Part shown: piece after piece, positions 1 to 6,425 of the stretch | Layout: each line of letters starts with the position of its first letter | How positions within the stretch are numbered: position 1 is the first letter of the stretch | Origin: Alphaproteobacteria bacterium | GTDB lineage: Bacteria > Pseudomonadota > Alphaproteobacteria > Rickettsiales > VGDC01 | Reading direction: 5' to 3' | DNA: 7,637 bases | Assembly (NCBI GenBank): GCA_016869895.1 | Contig: VGDC01000084.1 | Span: 1 to 7,637, forward strand | Made by a program: the position numbers and the translations under genes | Notes under the pieces: model-generated | The model's input: only the letters and a program-made list of their open reading frames with translations | Told to the model about the DNA's origin: nothing | Database searches by the model: none

Positions 1-1
1 C

Positions 2-289
2 ACGGTGAAGCGCATCAACAAAGAGATGAAACCCGATTTCATCAAGCTGGACATGCGTTTGGTGCACCAGCTGCCCCAGCAAGACGCGATGCGCACCGTG
101 CATGACATCGTGGAATACACCCGCACCTCCAACATCACCCTCATCGCCGAAGGGGTGGAGCGACAGGAGACGCAGGACATCCTCGCCGGCGAGGGAATCA
201 CCCTGTTCCAAGGCTATCTTTACTCCCCACCGGAGCAGGTCGCACTCACCGCACCTGTGGCGAAAAAGCCACGCAAAGCCGCTCTCTGA
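2..289 (+). CDS. EAL-domain protein, C-terminal part (cyclic-di-GMP phosphodiesterase type), 5'-truncated by the window
   Basis: The open frame runs into the window from the left (first full codon at 2) and ends at TGA 287-289, giving about 95 residues. Counting from the GTG at 5, three late EAL-domain signatures appear in order: DFIKLD (residues 11-16), LIAEGVE (46-52) and LFQGYLYSPP (67-76). The family residues expected here are present: the lysine of DFIKLD (K14), the glutamate of AEGVE (E49) and the glutamine of FQGY (Q69). The C-terminal half of the fold therefore looks intact and possibly active. EAL enzymes hydrolyse cyclic-di-GMP to pGpG. The EAL motif itself and any sensor or GGDEF domain lie upstream and cannot be judged. 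A short basic tail (AKKPRKAAL) follows the domain. The gene lies 181 bases upstream of cpaB on the same strand. Whether it belongs to the same transcript is open. The GTG at 5 is internal to the domain and is not the real start. Confidence 0.9.
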   Translation, partial: TVKRINKEMKPDFIKLDMRLVHQLPQQDAMRTVHDIVEYTRTSNITLIAEGVERQETQDILAGEGITLFQGYLYSPPEQVALTAPVAKKPRKAAL

Positions 290-384
290 CTGGATGTTAC
301 CCGCACAAGCATCACTTCCGAACAATTTTAGACAATAAAAATCTATTTGTTTACAGAATGTTGTGTGGTACGCTTCCTTCAAAA

Positions 385-415
385 TAACAACAGTGGCACC
401 GCTAAGCTTTTGTTA
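385..415 (+). repeat. Imperfect inverted repeat in the cpaB leader (possible terminator or operator)
   Basis: TAACAA (385-390) is perfectly complementary to TTGTTA (410-415). Inside it, AGTG (392-395) can pair with CGCT (400-403) around a GCAC loop with one G-U pair. The two stems are joined by an unequal internal loop. A T-rich stretch follows (418-427), so the structure could be a weak intrinsic terminator for the EAL gene, a binding site for a dimeric regulator, or a 5'-UTR stem-loop of the tad mRNA. Pairing is short and A/T-rich on the outside, so chance is a real alternative. Confidence 0.3.
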
Positions 416-427
416 ACTTTTGTTTTG
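408..427 (+). repeat. T-rich direct repeat TTTTGTT with 10-base period
   Basis: TTTTGTT occurs at 408-414 and again at 418-424, exactly 10 bases apart, about one helical turn. A third partial copy TTTTG lies at 423-427. A similar TTTGTTT lies at 346-352. Phased T-tracts like this can bend DNA or bind a regulator, but they may simply be low-complexity intergenic sequence. The distance to the cpaB start is about 45 bases. Confidence 0.4.
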
Positions 428-462
428 TATGGTGAAGCTGTGTTTCAAAGCGCACCATTGTT

Positions 463-466
463 GAGG
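463..466 (+). promoter_or_regulatory. Ribosome binding site of cpaB
   Basis: GAGG lies 4 bases before the ATG at 471, slightly closer than usual. An in-frame TGA at 462-464 overlaps it, so cpaB cannot start further upstream. This fixes the start at 471. Confidence 0.6.
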
Positions 467-470
467 TAGT

Positions 471-1421
471 ATGCGCCCTTATGTGCTTCTGGTCGTGATC
501 GGTATCCTCGTTGCCGGACTTGCTGTCCTTGCGGTTCGCAAGGTCGCCCCCCAACCCTCCACCGAACAAGCAGCCGTCGCACCGAAGACCGTGCGTGTCC
601 TCATCGCGCAGGACACCATCCCCGCAGGCAGCTTCGTGCGCGCCGATTCCCAGCTGGCATGGGGCGAATGGCCGGCTGACCAAGCCAAATCCCCGCCCTA
701 TATCGCCGAAGCGGGCGGAACGGCTGCGGATTCCTTCAATGGCGCAGTCGCACGCCGCACCATCTTCGCGGGTGAACCCATCACCCAGTCCAGCGTCGTC
801 AAACCCGGCGAGGGCGGCTTCATGTCCGCCGTGCTGGGCGCAGGCAAGCGCGCGGTCTCCATCCCCGTCAACGCCACCACGGGCAACGCAGGCTTCATCT
901 TCCCCGGCGATGCCGTCGATTTGATTCTCACCCACAGCATCCAGCGCGAACAGGGCGAAGGCTTCGCCAGCGAGACCTTCGTGCGGGATGTGCGCGTGCT
1001 GGCGGTCGATCAGATGCTGGATAACCCTGAGAACAAGGCCGTATTGGCGAAGACCGTGACGCTGGAGGTCGCCCCCCAACAGGCCGAGGCCATCAATGTC
1101 GCGCTGGAGATGGGCAAGATTTCGCTCTCGCTGCGCAGTCTGGCCGCCGATGACGCCACCCTTGCCACCCAGCCCGTCGAGTTGCAGGATGCGGATGGCA
1201 TGACCACTTCCGAAGACATCCTGCCGCAGACCCGCCCCGCGCCCACCGCCGCCAGCGTGGATTACTTCTATCCCGAAGCGGATGGCAGCGACCGCGACTA
1301 CACCCGCGACAGCGACATCAGCAAACTCATCGGCGCAGGCAGCGATGGCAGCACCCGCAAGGTGCGCGTCATCCGCGGCAAGGAATCCTCCGACCTCGTC
1401 TTCCCACAGGAGCGCAGATAA
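471..1421 (+). CDS. cpaB: Tad/Flp pilus assembly protein CpaB (RcpC), SAF domain
   Basis: The 316-residue protein opens with a hydrophobic segment (about residues 4-22, LLVVIGILVAGLAVLAV) that fits a membrane anchor or uncleaved signal, placing the rest in the periplasm. A SAF domain follows (about 40-112), with VRVLIAQDTIPAGSFV and the later FAGEPITQSSVV as its recognisable halves. A CpaB/RcpC C-terminal domain spans about 117-225 and includes RAVSIPVNATTGNAGFIFPGDAVDL and the TVTLEVAPQQAEAI stretch. The acidic region at about 240-295 looks disordered and is followed by a final strand KVRVIRG (297-303), commonly seen at the end of this family. CpaB is a periplasmic component linked to the secretin complex; its exact mechanical role is not settled. 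It is the first gene of the operon here, with only 3 bases between its TAA and the cpaC ATG. No cpaA or pilin gene separates it from the EAL gene, unlike the Caulobacter layout. Confidence 0.95.
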   Translation: MRPYVLLVVIGILVAGLAVLAVRKVAPQPSTEQAAVAPKTVRVLIAQDTIPAGSFVRADSQLAWGEWPADQAKSPPYIAEAGGTAADSFNGAVARRTIFAGEPITQSSVVKPGEGGFMSAVLGAGKRAVSIPVNATTGNAGFIFPGDAVDLILTHSIQREQGEGFASETFVRDVRVLAVDQMLDNPENKAVLAKTVTLEVAPQQAEAINVALEMGKISLSLRSLAADDATLATQPVELQDADGMTTSEDILPQTRPAPTAASVDYFYPEADGSDRDYTRDSDISKLIGAGSDGSTRKVRVIRGKESSDLVFPQERR

Positions 1422-1424
1422 TCC

Positions 1425-3056
1425 ATGCCCATGCATCGCCCCTCGCTCCGCAGCCTGACCGCCGCTTTCACCATCGCCCTCACCCTCTTCGCAGGGCAGG
1501 CATCCGCGCAGTCGAGCAAGAACAGCACCATCCCCACCAAGCTGGATGGCATCAGCGTCGAAATCAACAAAGGCACCATCATCCGCTTGCCGGGTGAGGC
1601 CAGCGTGGTCGCCATCGCCGATCCCGCCGTGGCGGATGTCGAGGTCATGGCGCCCAACCTCATCTCCGTGCAGGGACGCGGCGTGGGGCAGACCAGCGTC
1701 GTCGCCTTCAATGATTTCGGCGATGAAATCCTCAATGAGACCGTCTCCGTCTCCCATAATCTCTCGCGCCTGAACGGCATCGTGAAGAACGTCATCCCCG
1801 GCTCCAGCGTCGTCTTCCGCTCGGTGGACGGCGCATTGGTGATGAGCGGCGATGTCGAATCCCCGCTGGAAGCCGATAACGTCCGCCGTGTGGCAGAACC
1901 GTTCCTTGCGGGCGGCACGCTGGTGAACATGCTGAATGTCAAAGGCTCTGACCAAGTGCTGCTGCAGGTGCGCGTGGCGGAAGTGTCCCGCACCGAACTC
2001 AAGAATTTCGGCATCAATCTTGGCGCGCTGCTCACCTCCGGCAATTTCACCTTCGGCCTGTTCAATGGCCGCGACCTTGTGCCCAGCCTGCGTGACGGCG
2101 CGACAGGCGCGCTCATCGGCCAATATGCAGGCGGCGACCTGACGCTCGACACCGTCATCGATGCGTTGGTGGAGGACAACCTCATCAAGCTGCTCGCTGA
2201 GCCGAACCTGACCACGACCTCCGGCAAAAGCGCCAATTTCCTCGCGGGTGGCGAGTTCCCCATCCCCGTTCCCGGTCAGGATGGTCAGGTGACCATCGAA
2301 TACCGCCAATACGGTGTCAGCCTGCGCTTCACCCCCGTGGTACTGTCGAAGGATAAAATCAGCCTCACCGTCGCGCCCGAAGTTAGCGAATTGACGCAGA
2401 TAGGCGCCATCGAAATCGCGAATTTCAACATCCCCGCGCTGACCACCCGCCGCGCGGAGACCACCGTCGAGCTGGGCAGCGGCCAAAGCTTCGCCATCGC
2501 TGGTTTGCTGCAGCATAACAACAGCAACAACGTCTCCAAATTCCCCGGTCTGGGCGACCTTCCCGTGCTCGGCGCGCTGTTCCGCTCCACGGAATTCCGC
2601 AACGACCAGACCGAGCTGATGATTTTCGTCACGCCCTATACCGTGCGTGGCACCTCCGCCGCCAATCTGAAAGACCCCACGCAAGGGCTGGTCGCACCGG
2701 ATGAATCCGAGCGTATCCTTGAGGGCAAGCATTACCACCCTGTGCCAGAGCCTAAACCCGTCACGCCCGAAGGCACCGCGCCTGAAGCGGTGGTGACGCC
2801 CTCCCAGCTCCGCCAGCCGGAAATCCGCCGCGAGAACGCCCGCAACCTCTCTCCCCGTCAGGCGCGCAAGCGGCTGGGCAATGATGCGCCCATGGAATCG
2901 ACTGCAGTGACCGTGGTGAAAGAAACGACGGTGGTCGTCGAGAAGCCCGCTGCGCCTGAGGCGGCGATCACCCTTGAGCCATCCGTACCGGCAACACCAC
3001 CGACCCCGCAAGAGCCTATCGGCCTGAACGGGCCGGTCGGCTACCGTTTGCGATAG
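1425..3056 (+). CDS. cpaC: Tad/Flp pilus outer-membrane secretin CpaC (RcpA)
   Basis: The 543-residue protein begins with a Sec signal peptide (basic MPMHRPSLR, hydrophobic core, likely cleavage after GQASA, residue 28). An N-terminal pilus-secretin domain follows (about 43-110, VEINKGTIIRLPGEASVVAIADP). A BON-like segment covers about 112-172 (NGIVKNVIPGSSVVF...VMSGDV). The secretin core spans about 175-407: it starts with QVLLQVRVAEVSRTELKNFGI, passes LLAEPNLTTTSGKSANFLAGGEFPIPV, and ends with the hallmark FPGLGDLPVLGALFRS (373-388) and TELMIFVTPYTVR. It forms the multimeric outer-membrane channel for the pilus. Residues about 410-543 are a proline- and valine-rich tail with a basic patch (468-483) and end in GPVGYRLR. 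The AGGAG at 1408-1412 sits 12 bases before the ATG at 1425; a second ATG at 1431 is a less likely start because it lies further from that site. The in-frame stop of cpaB rules out an earlier start. Confidence 0.96.
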   Translation: MPMHRPSLRSLTAAFTIALTLFAGQASAQSSKNSTIPTKLDGISVEINKGTIIRLPGEASVVAIADPAVADVEVMAPNLISVQGRGVGQTSVVAFNDFGDEILNETVSVSHNLSRLNGIVKNVIPGSSVVFRSVDGALVMSGDVESPLEADNVRRVAEPFLAGGTLVNMLNVKGSDQVLLQVRVAEVSRTELKNFGINLGALLTSGNFTFGLFNGRDLVPSLRDGATGALIGQYAGGDLTLDTVIDALVEDNLIKLLAEPNLTTTSGKSANFLAGGEFPIPVPGQDGQVTIEYRQYGVSLRFTPVVLSKDKISLTVAPEVSELTQIGAIEIANFNIPALTTRRAETTVELGSGQSFAIAGLLQHNNSNNVSKFPGLGDLPVLGALFRSTEFRNDQTELMIFVTPYTVRGTSAANLKDPTQGLVAPDESERILEGKHYHPVPEPKPVTPEGTAPEAVVTPSQLRQPEIRRENARNLSPRQARKRLGNDAPMESTAVTVVKETTVVVEKPAAPEAAITLEPSVPATPPTPQEPIGLNGPVGYRLR

Positions 3057-3060
3057 GAGG
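3055..3060 (+). promoter_or_regulatory. Strong ribosome binding site of cpaD overlapping the cpaC stop
   Basis: AGGAGG lies 5 bases before the cpaD ATG at 3066 and its first two bases are the last two of the cpaC TAG stop (3054-3056). It is the closest match to the anti-Shine-Dalgarno consensus in the window and suggests coupled, efficient translation of cpaD. Confidence 0.8.
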
Positions 3061-3065
3061 ACAGC

Positions 3066-3707
3066 ATGAACCTGCGTCATATCCTCATGTTTTCGCTGAT
3101 TGTCCTGACCACCGCCTGCACCGGCGAGCGGCACGAGGTGAACCGCCCCACGGTGGTCTATCTGCCCGTGAATCACGATGTGGTCTATGTGAAGAAGAAC
3201 GTGCTGCCCTCCGTGGAGGAAGAGAAATCCCTGCGGAAATTCCTCACTGGTTCGGTCAATAATCCCGATGGCAACATCGCCTTCTTCGCCGCCGATCCGT
3301 TCGAGCCCGTCACCCACGAGCGCATCGAAGCGCTGAAAGCCCTGCTCTACAAGAAGAACCTCACCGTCGCGCAGCAGGAAGTGCTGGTGGTGGCGGAGCC
3401 GTCCATCCCGTCTGACCGCATCCGCGTAGGCAGCAGCGTCACCCGCCTGACCACCAGCGATTGCCCGAACTGGTATGACGGCGAACATGCCACGAACTAT
3501 GGCAACACTACCTTGCCGAACTTCGGCTGCGCTTCCGCCCATAATCTCGGCATGGCGCTGGAAGACCCGAATGATTACCTGAGAGGCCGCGGCCACAGCG
3601 GCACGGCGGATGCCGAGCGCGTCACCCGCGTCTTCGAGGCATATCGCACTCCCGTGGAAAGCATCACCTCCGGTGAAGCCGGCGACAGCGCAGCGGGAGG
3701 GAATTGA
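3066..3707 (+). CDS. cpaD: Tad/Flp pilus biogenesis lipoprotein CpaD
   Basis: The 213-residue protein starts with a lipoprotein signal: MNLRHILMFSLIVLTTAC, with the lipidated cysteine expected at C18. The lipobox LTTAC is slightly off consensus (Thr at -3). The mature part carries CpaD-family features: an N-terminal region reading VNRPTVVYLPVNHDVVYV, then a C-terminal part with CPNWYDG (133-139), NFGCASAHNLGMALEDPNDYLRGR (152-175) and DAERVTRVFEAYR (182-194). Two cysteines (C133, C155) flank a short loop and could form a periplasmic disulfide; they are typical of this family. CpaD is an outer-membrane lipoprotein thought to help the CpaC secretin assemble or be stable. The gene lies 9 bases after cpaC. 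Its TGA is 3 bases before the chosen cpaE ATG. The Gly/Ala/Ser-rich C-terminal end (about 201-213) looks disordered. Confidence 0.93.
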   Translation: MNLRHILMFSLIVLTTACTGERHEVNRPTVVYLPVNHDVVYVKKNVLPSVEEEKSLRKFLTGSVNNPDGNIAFFAADPFEPVTHERIEALKALLYKKNLTVAQQEVLVVAEPSIPSDRIRVGSSVTRLTTSDCPNWYDGEHATNYGNTTLPNFGCASAHNLGMALEDPNDYLRGRGHSGTADAERVTRVFEAYRTPVESITSGEAGDSAAGGN

Positions 3708-3710
3708 TTG

Positions 3711-4913
3711 ATGAGTGCCTCGCCCAGCTTCCTCGGTTTCGTCAACGACCCCGCAAACCTCGCCGTCCTGCAGCAATTCGTGAAATCCCAAGGGTGGGAT
3801 GCCTCCCGCGCGCAACTGGGCGATGCGGATGGCGCAGTGGCCTATCTCGCGTCCCATCCCACGCCGGATTTCCTGCTGGTGGAGATCAAAGACGCCGCTT
3901 CCGCCCCCGCCGCGCTCGATAAACTGGCGGATGTCTGCGCGCCGAACGTGAAAGTCATCGTCACCAGCACCGTCGATGAATTCAGCTTCTTCCGCTGGCT
4001 GAAAGACATCGGTGTGCATCATTACCTGCTGAAACCGTTGACGGTGGAGGCACTGGCCGAATCCATCACCGTGCAGAGCACCGCCGAACCCTCAAAATCC
4101 CCTGTGGTCGAGAAAGAAGGCGAGCTCATCGCCGTCATCGGCACGCGCGGGGGCGTGGGCGCAAGTTCGCTGGCGTTGAACCTCGCTTCCGCCTTCAGCG
4201 ATGTCATCGGCCGCCAGACCGCCCTGCTCGACTTAGAACCCCAATGGGGCACCATTTCGCTGATGCTCGACCTTGAGCCGGGGCGTGGACTCCGCGATGC
4301 CCTCGCCAAGCCCGACCGCATCGACAGCCTGTTCATGGAACGCGTCATGCTGCGTTACTCGCCGACGCTCTCCGTCCTCAGCTCGGAAGAACCGTTGGAC
4401 GAAATCATCACCACCCATCCCGATGCGGCATCCGCGCTGCTGCGTGAGACCCGCAAGAAATTCTCTGTCGTCATCGCCGATCTGCCCCATGCCATGAGCG
4501 GTTTCACGCTGGATGTGCTGAAAGCGGCGGATCAGGTCGTCATCGCCACGGAGCTCAGCATCATCTCGCTGCGCGATGCCATGCGCCTGCATGATTTCCT
4601 GAAGACGAAACTGGGGCTGAAACACATCCATTTCGTCGCCAATCGACAGGGTATGCTGCCGAAATATGAGCTTCCCGCTGCGGAATTCGAAAAAAGCCTC
4701 GGCACGAAGCTGTCCGCGTCGATACCCTTCGACGGCGAGAACCTCACCAGCATGGCGAGCGGGAATCTGGCCGTCAGCCAGAAGACCCAGTCCCATCCGC
4801 TGGCGAAGGCGGTCATCGCCTTGGCGCGCAAGCTGGATACGTCCGAAGCAACCGTGGACGAGCCATCCAAACCCAAATCCAAGGGATTAGGGTGGTTGAT
4901 GGGCAAGAAATGA
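3711..4913 (+). CDS. cpaE: Tad/Flp pilus localisation protein CpaE (TadZ), receiver-like plus ParA/MinD-like domain
   Basis: The protein is 400 residues from the ATG at 3711; a TTG at 3708 directly after the cpaD stop is a weaker start. GGAGG at 3696-3700 is 10 bases before the ATG. Residues 1-120 resemble a response-regulator receiver fold: the strand DFLLVEI (53-59) has Glu58 where the phospho-accepting Asp normally sits, while the later YLLKPL keeps the receiver lysine (K108). Residues about 138-375 form a ParA/MinD-type domain: AVIGTRGGVGASSLALNLA contains a deviant P-loop GTRGGVGASS (144-153), followed by LLDLEPQWGT (172-181) and a Walker-B-like VVIADLP (253-259). Both lysines of the usual KGGxGK[T/S] are replaced (Arg and Ala), which fits the atypical ATPase class to which TadZ belongs. 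CpaE/TadZ proteins place the pilus machine in the cell, in Caulobacter at the pole. The short basic tail ends GLGWLMGKK, which could help membrane contact (inference). Confidence 0.94.
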   Translation: MSASPSFLGFVNDPANLAVLQQFVKSQGWDASRAQLGDADGAVAYLASHPTPDFLLVEIKDAASAPAALDKLADVCAPNVKVIVTSTVDEFSFFRWLKDIGVHHYLLKPLTVEALAESITVQSTAEPSKSPVVEKEGELIAVIGTRGGVGASSLALNLASAFSDVIGRQTALLDLEPQWGTISLMLDLEPGRGLRDALAKPDRIDSLFMERVMLRYSPTLSVLSSEEPLDEIITTHPDAASALLRETRKKFSVVIADLPHAMSGFTLDVLKAADQVVIATELSIISLRDAMRLHDFLKTKLGLKHIHFVANRQGMLPKYELPAAEFEKSLGTKLSASIPFDGENLTSMASGNLAVSQKTQSHPLAKAVIALARKLDTSEATVDEPSKPKSKGLGWLMGKK

Positions 4914-4917
4914 TTGT

Positions 4918-4932
4918 CGCCACAAGATGGCG
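4918..4932 (+). repeat. Small stem-loop between cpaE and cpaF
   Basis: CGCCA (4918-4922) and TGGCG (4928-4932) are perfectly complementary around a 5-base CAAGA loop, with one further T-G pair possible at 4917/4933. It starts 5 bases after the cpaE stop, in the largest gap inside the operon (63 bases to the cpaF ATG). No T-run follows, so it is not an ordinary intrinsic terminator. It could be an mRNA processing or stability element that sets CpaF level relative to the upstream genes. A 5-bp stem could also be chance. Confidence 0.4.
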
Positions 4933-4976
4933 GATTGCATGAAGTCGGAAGAGGGTGAAGGATAGATAGGGTGACC

Positions 4977-6425
4977 ATGTTCGGACGTAAAAGCACAGAG
5001 GGGAAAAGCGATACGCCTGTCGCGCCCGTCGCCGCACCGTCCGAAACCCCACAAGCGGCTCCTGCCGCCTCCACCGCCCCCTCATCCGGAAAAGCCGAAG
5101 AAAAGGGCGCGGCGCGGCTGGTCGCGCAGGAAGTCCATGCCTCCGGCCCAAAAGTGGAGAATGCGGAAGCCGCCCAGCTCCGCAAAGCCAAGGAGACCAT
5201 CTACGGTCTGCTGATGGAGCAGATAGACATCGGCACGGCATCCCGCCTGCCCCGCGAAGAGCTGAAACAGCAGATTCTCGATCTCATCGGCGACATCGTG
5301 ATGGAATCGAAAATGCCCATCACCTCCGCTGAGCAGGTCATCCTCAGCAACCAGATCCTCGACGACATGCTCGGTTTCGGGCCGCTGGAACCACTGCTGA
5401 AAGACCCCACCGTCACCGATATCATGGTCAACGGGCCTTATCAGATTTACGTCGAGGCCAAAGGTAAGCTGACCCTCAGCGACATCAAATTCCGCGATGA
5501 AGAGCACGTCATGGCCATCGCCACCCGCATCGTGACGGGTGTGGGTCGCCGTGTGGACGAAAGCAGCCCCATCTGCGATGCGCGCCTGCCGGACGGCAGC
5601 CGTGTGAACGTCATCGCCCCGCCGCTGTCGCTGAAAGGCACGAGCATCTCCATCCGTAAATTCTCGGAGAAGAAAATCACGCTGGATGTCATGGCGCGGC
5701 AGAAGAACGTCTCCGACAAGCTCTGCAAACTGCTGAAGATCGCCGCGGCTTGCCGCCTGAACCTCATCATCTCCGGCGGTACGGGTTCGGGGAAAACCAC
5801 GCTCCTCAACGCCATGTCCCAGCTCATCGACCATGGCGAGCGCGTGGTGACCATCGAGGATGCGGCGGAATTGCAGCTGCAACAGCCCCATGTGGTGCCG
5901 TTGGAGACCCGCCCGCCGAATCTGGAGGGCAAGGGCGAAATCACCATGCGCGACTTGGTGAAGAACGCGCTGCGTATGCGCCCTGACCGCATCATCCTCG
6001 GCGAGGTGCGCGGCGCGGAAGCGATGGATTTGCTGCAAGCCATGAACACCGGCCATGATGGCTCGATGGGCACGCTGCACGCCAACAATCCGCGTGAGGC
6101 GTTGACGCGTCTGGAGAACATGGTGGGCATGGGCGCGACCAATCTGCCCTCCAAAGCACTCCGCACGCAGATTTCCAGCGCGGTGAACATGATCGTGCAG
6201 ATTTCCCGCATGCGTGATGGTATGCGCCGCATCACCCATGTGTCCGAAATCGTCGGTATGGAAGGCGATGTCATCGTCACGCAGGATTTGTACCACTTCG
6301 AATATCAGGGCGAGGACGAACACGGCATCCTCATCGGCGATTTCAAATCCACCGGATTGCGTCCCCATTTCGCGCCCCGCGCCGCCTATTTCGGTCTTGA
6401 GCAAGCCCTGCTGGAGACGCTGTGA
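4977..6425 (+). CDS. cpaF: Tad/Flp pilus assembly ATPase CpaF (TadA), type II/IV secretion ATPase family
   Basis: The protein is 482 residues from ATG 4977. It begins MFGRKS, like many CpaF proteins, so I prefer this start. GTG 4971 (two residues longer) is a real alternative because GAAGGA (4957-4962) is 8 bases from it; an in-frame TGA at 4956 excludes anything longer. Residues about 10-45 are an Ala/Pro/Ser-rich linker. The N-terminal domain contains FGPLEPLLKDPTVTDIMVNGP (134-154) and the RVDESSPICDARLPDGSRVNV region (192-212). The catalytic core is complete: Walker A GGTGSGKTT (267-275), Asp box TIEDAAEL (292-299), Walker B IILGEVRG (339-346) and His box TGHDGSMGTLHAN (358-370). It is the cytoplasmic hexameric ATPase that drives pilus extension through TadB/TadC. 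Its TGA (6423-6425) shares one base with the tadB ATG. Confidence 0.97.
   Translation: MFGRKSTEGKSDTPVAPVAAPSETPQAAPAASTAPSSGKAEEKGAARLVAQEVHASGPKVENAEAAQLRKAKETIYGLLMEQIDIGTASRLPREELKQQILDLIGDIVMESKMPITSAEQVILSNQILDDMLGFGPLEPLLKDPTVTDIMVNGPYQIYVEAKGKLTLSDIKFRDEEHVMAIATRIVTGVGRRVDESSPICDARLPDGSRVNVIAPPLSLKGTSISIRKFSEKKITLDVMARQKNVSDKLCKLLKIAAACRLNLIISGGTGSGKTTLLNAMSQLIDHGERVVTIEDAAELQLQQPHVVPLETRPPNLEGKGEITMRDLVKNALRMRPDRIILGEVRGAEAMDLLQAMNTGHDGSMGTLHANNPREALTRLENMVGMGATNLPSKALRTQISSAVNMIVQISRMRDGMRRITHVSEIVGMEGDVIVTQDLYHFEYQGEDEHGILIGDFKSTGLRPHFAPRAAYFGLEQALLETL

Larger units (their letters stand above)
290..470 (+). promoter_or_regulatory. A/T-rich leader upstream of the tad operon, probable promoter region
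   Basis: This 181-base gap between the EAL gene and cpaB is much richer in A/T than the flanking genes and holds no credible gene. It is the only gap in the window of promoter size. The best sigma70-like pair I see is TTGTTT (347-352) and TACGCT (369-374) with a 16-base spacer, with TG at 366-367 giving an extended -10 look. Each hexamer matches only 3 of 6 consensus positions. An imperfect inverted repeat lies at 321-332/342-351 (AACAATTTTAGA and TCTATTTGTT). A GTTAAC palindrome at 412-417 resembles half of a CtrA site (TTAA-N7-TTAA), but the second half is absent. The region is a likely promoter by position and composition. The exact elements are uncertain. Confidence 0.5.

Noticed and set aside
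1282..1349. Repeated GATGGCAGC near the end of cpaB as a DNA repeat element
   Set aside because: Only two copies, within coding sequence, explained by repeated Asp-Gly-Ser residues in a disordered acidic stretch.
1298..2263. Minus-strand 321-codon ORF over cpaB/cpaC
   Set aside because: Ser/Arg/Pro/Met-rich composition typical of a shadow frame in GC-rich DNA, no domain, and it crosses the junction of two well-supported genes.
402..4022. Minus-strand 1206-codon ORF as a real gene
   Set aside because: It lies codon-on-codon over four clearly recognised pilus genes, has no recognisable domain, and its openness follows from the lack of TTA, CTA and TCA codons in the sense frame.
4927..4965. 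12-codon mini-ORF before cpaF as a CDS feature
   Set aside because: No convincing ribosome binding site and too short for coding statistics; kept only as a low-score observation.
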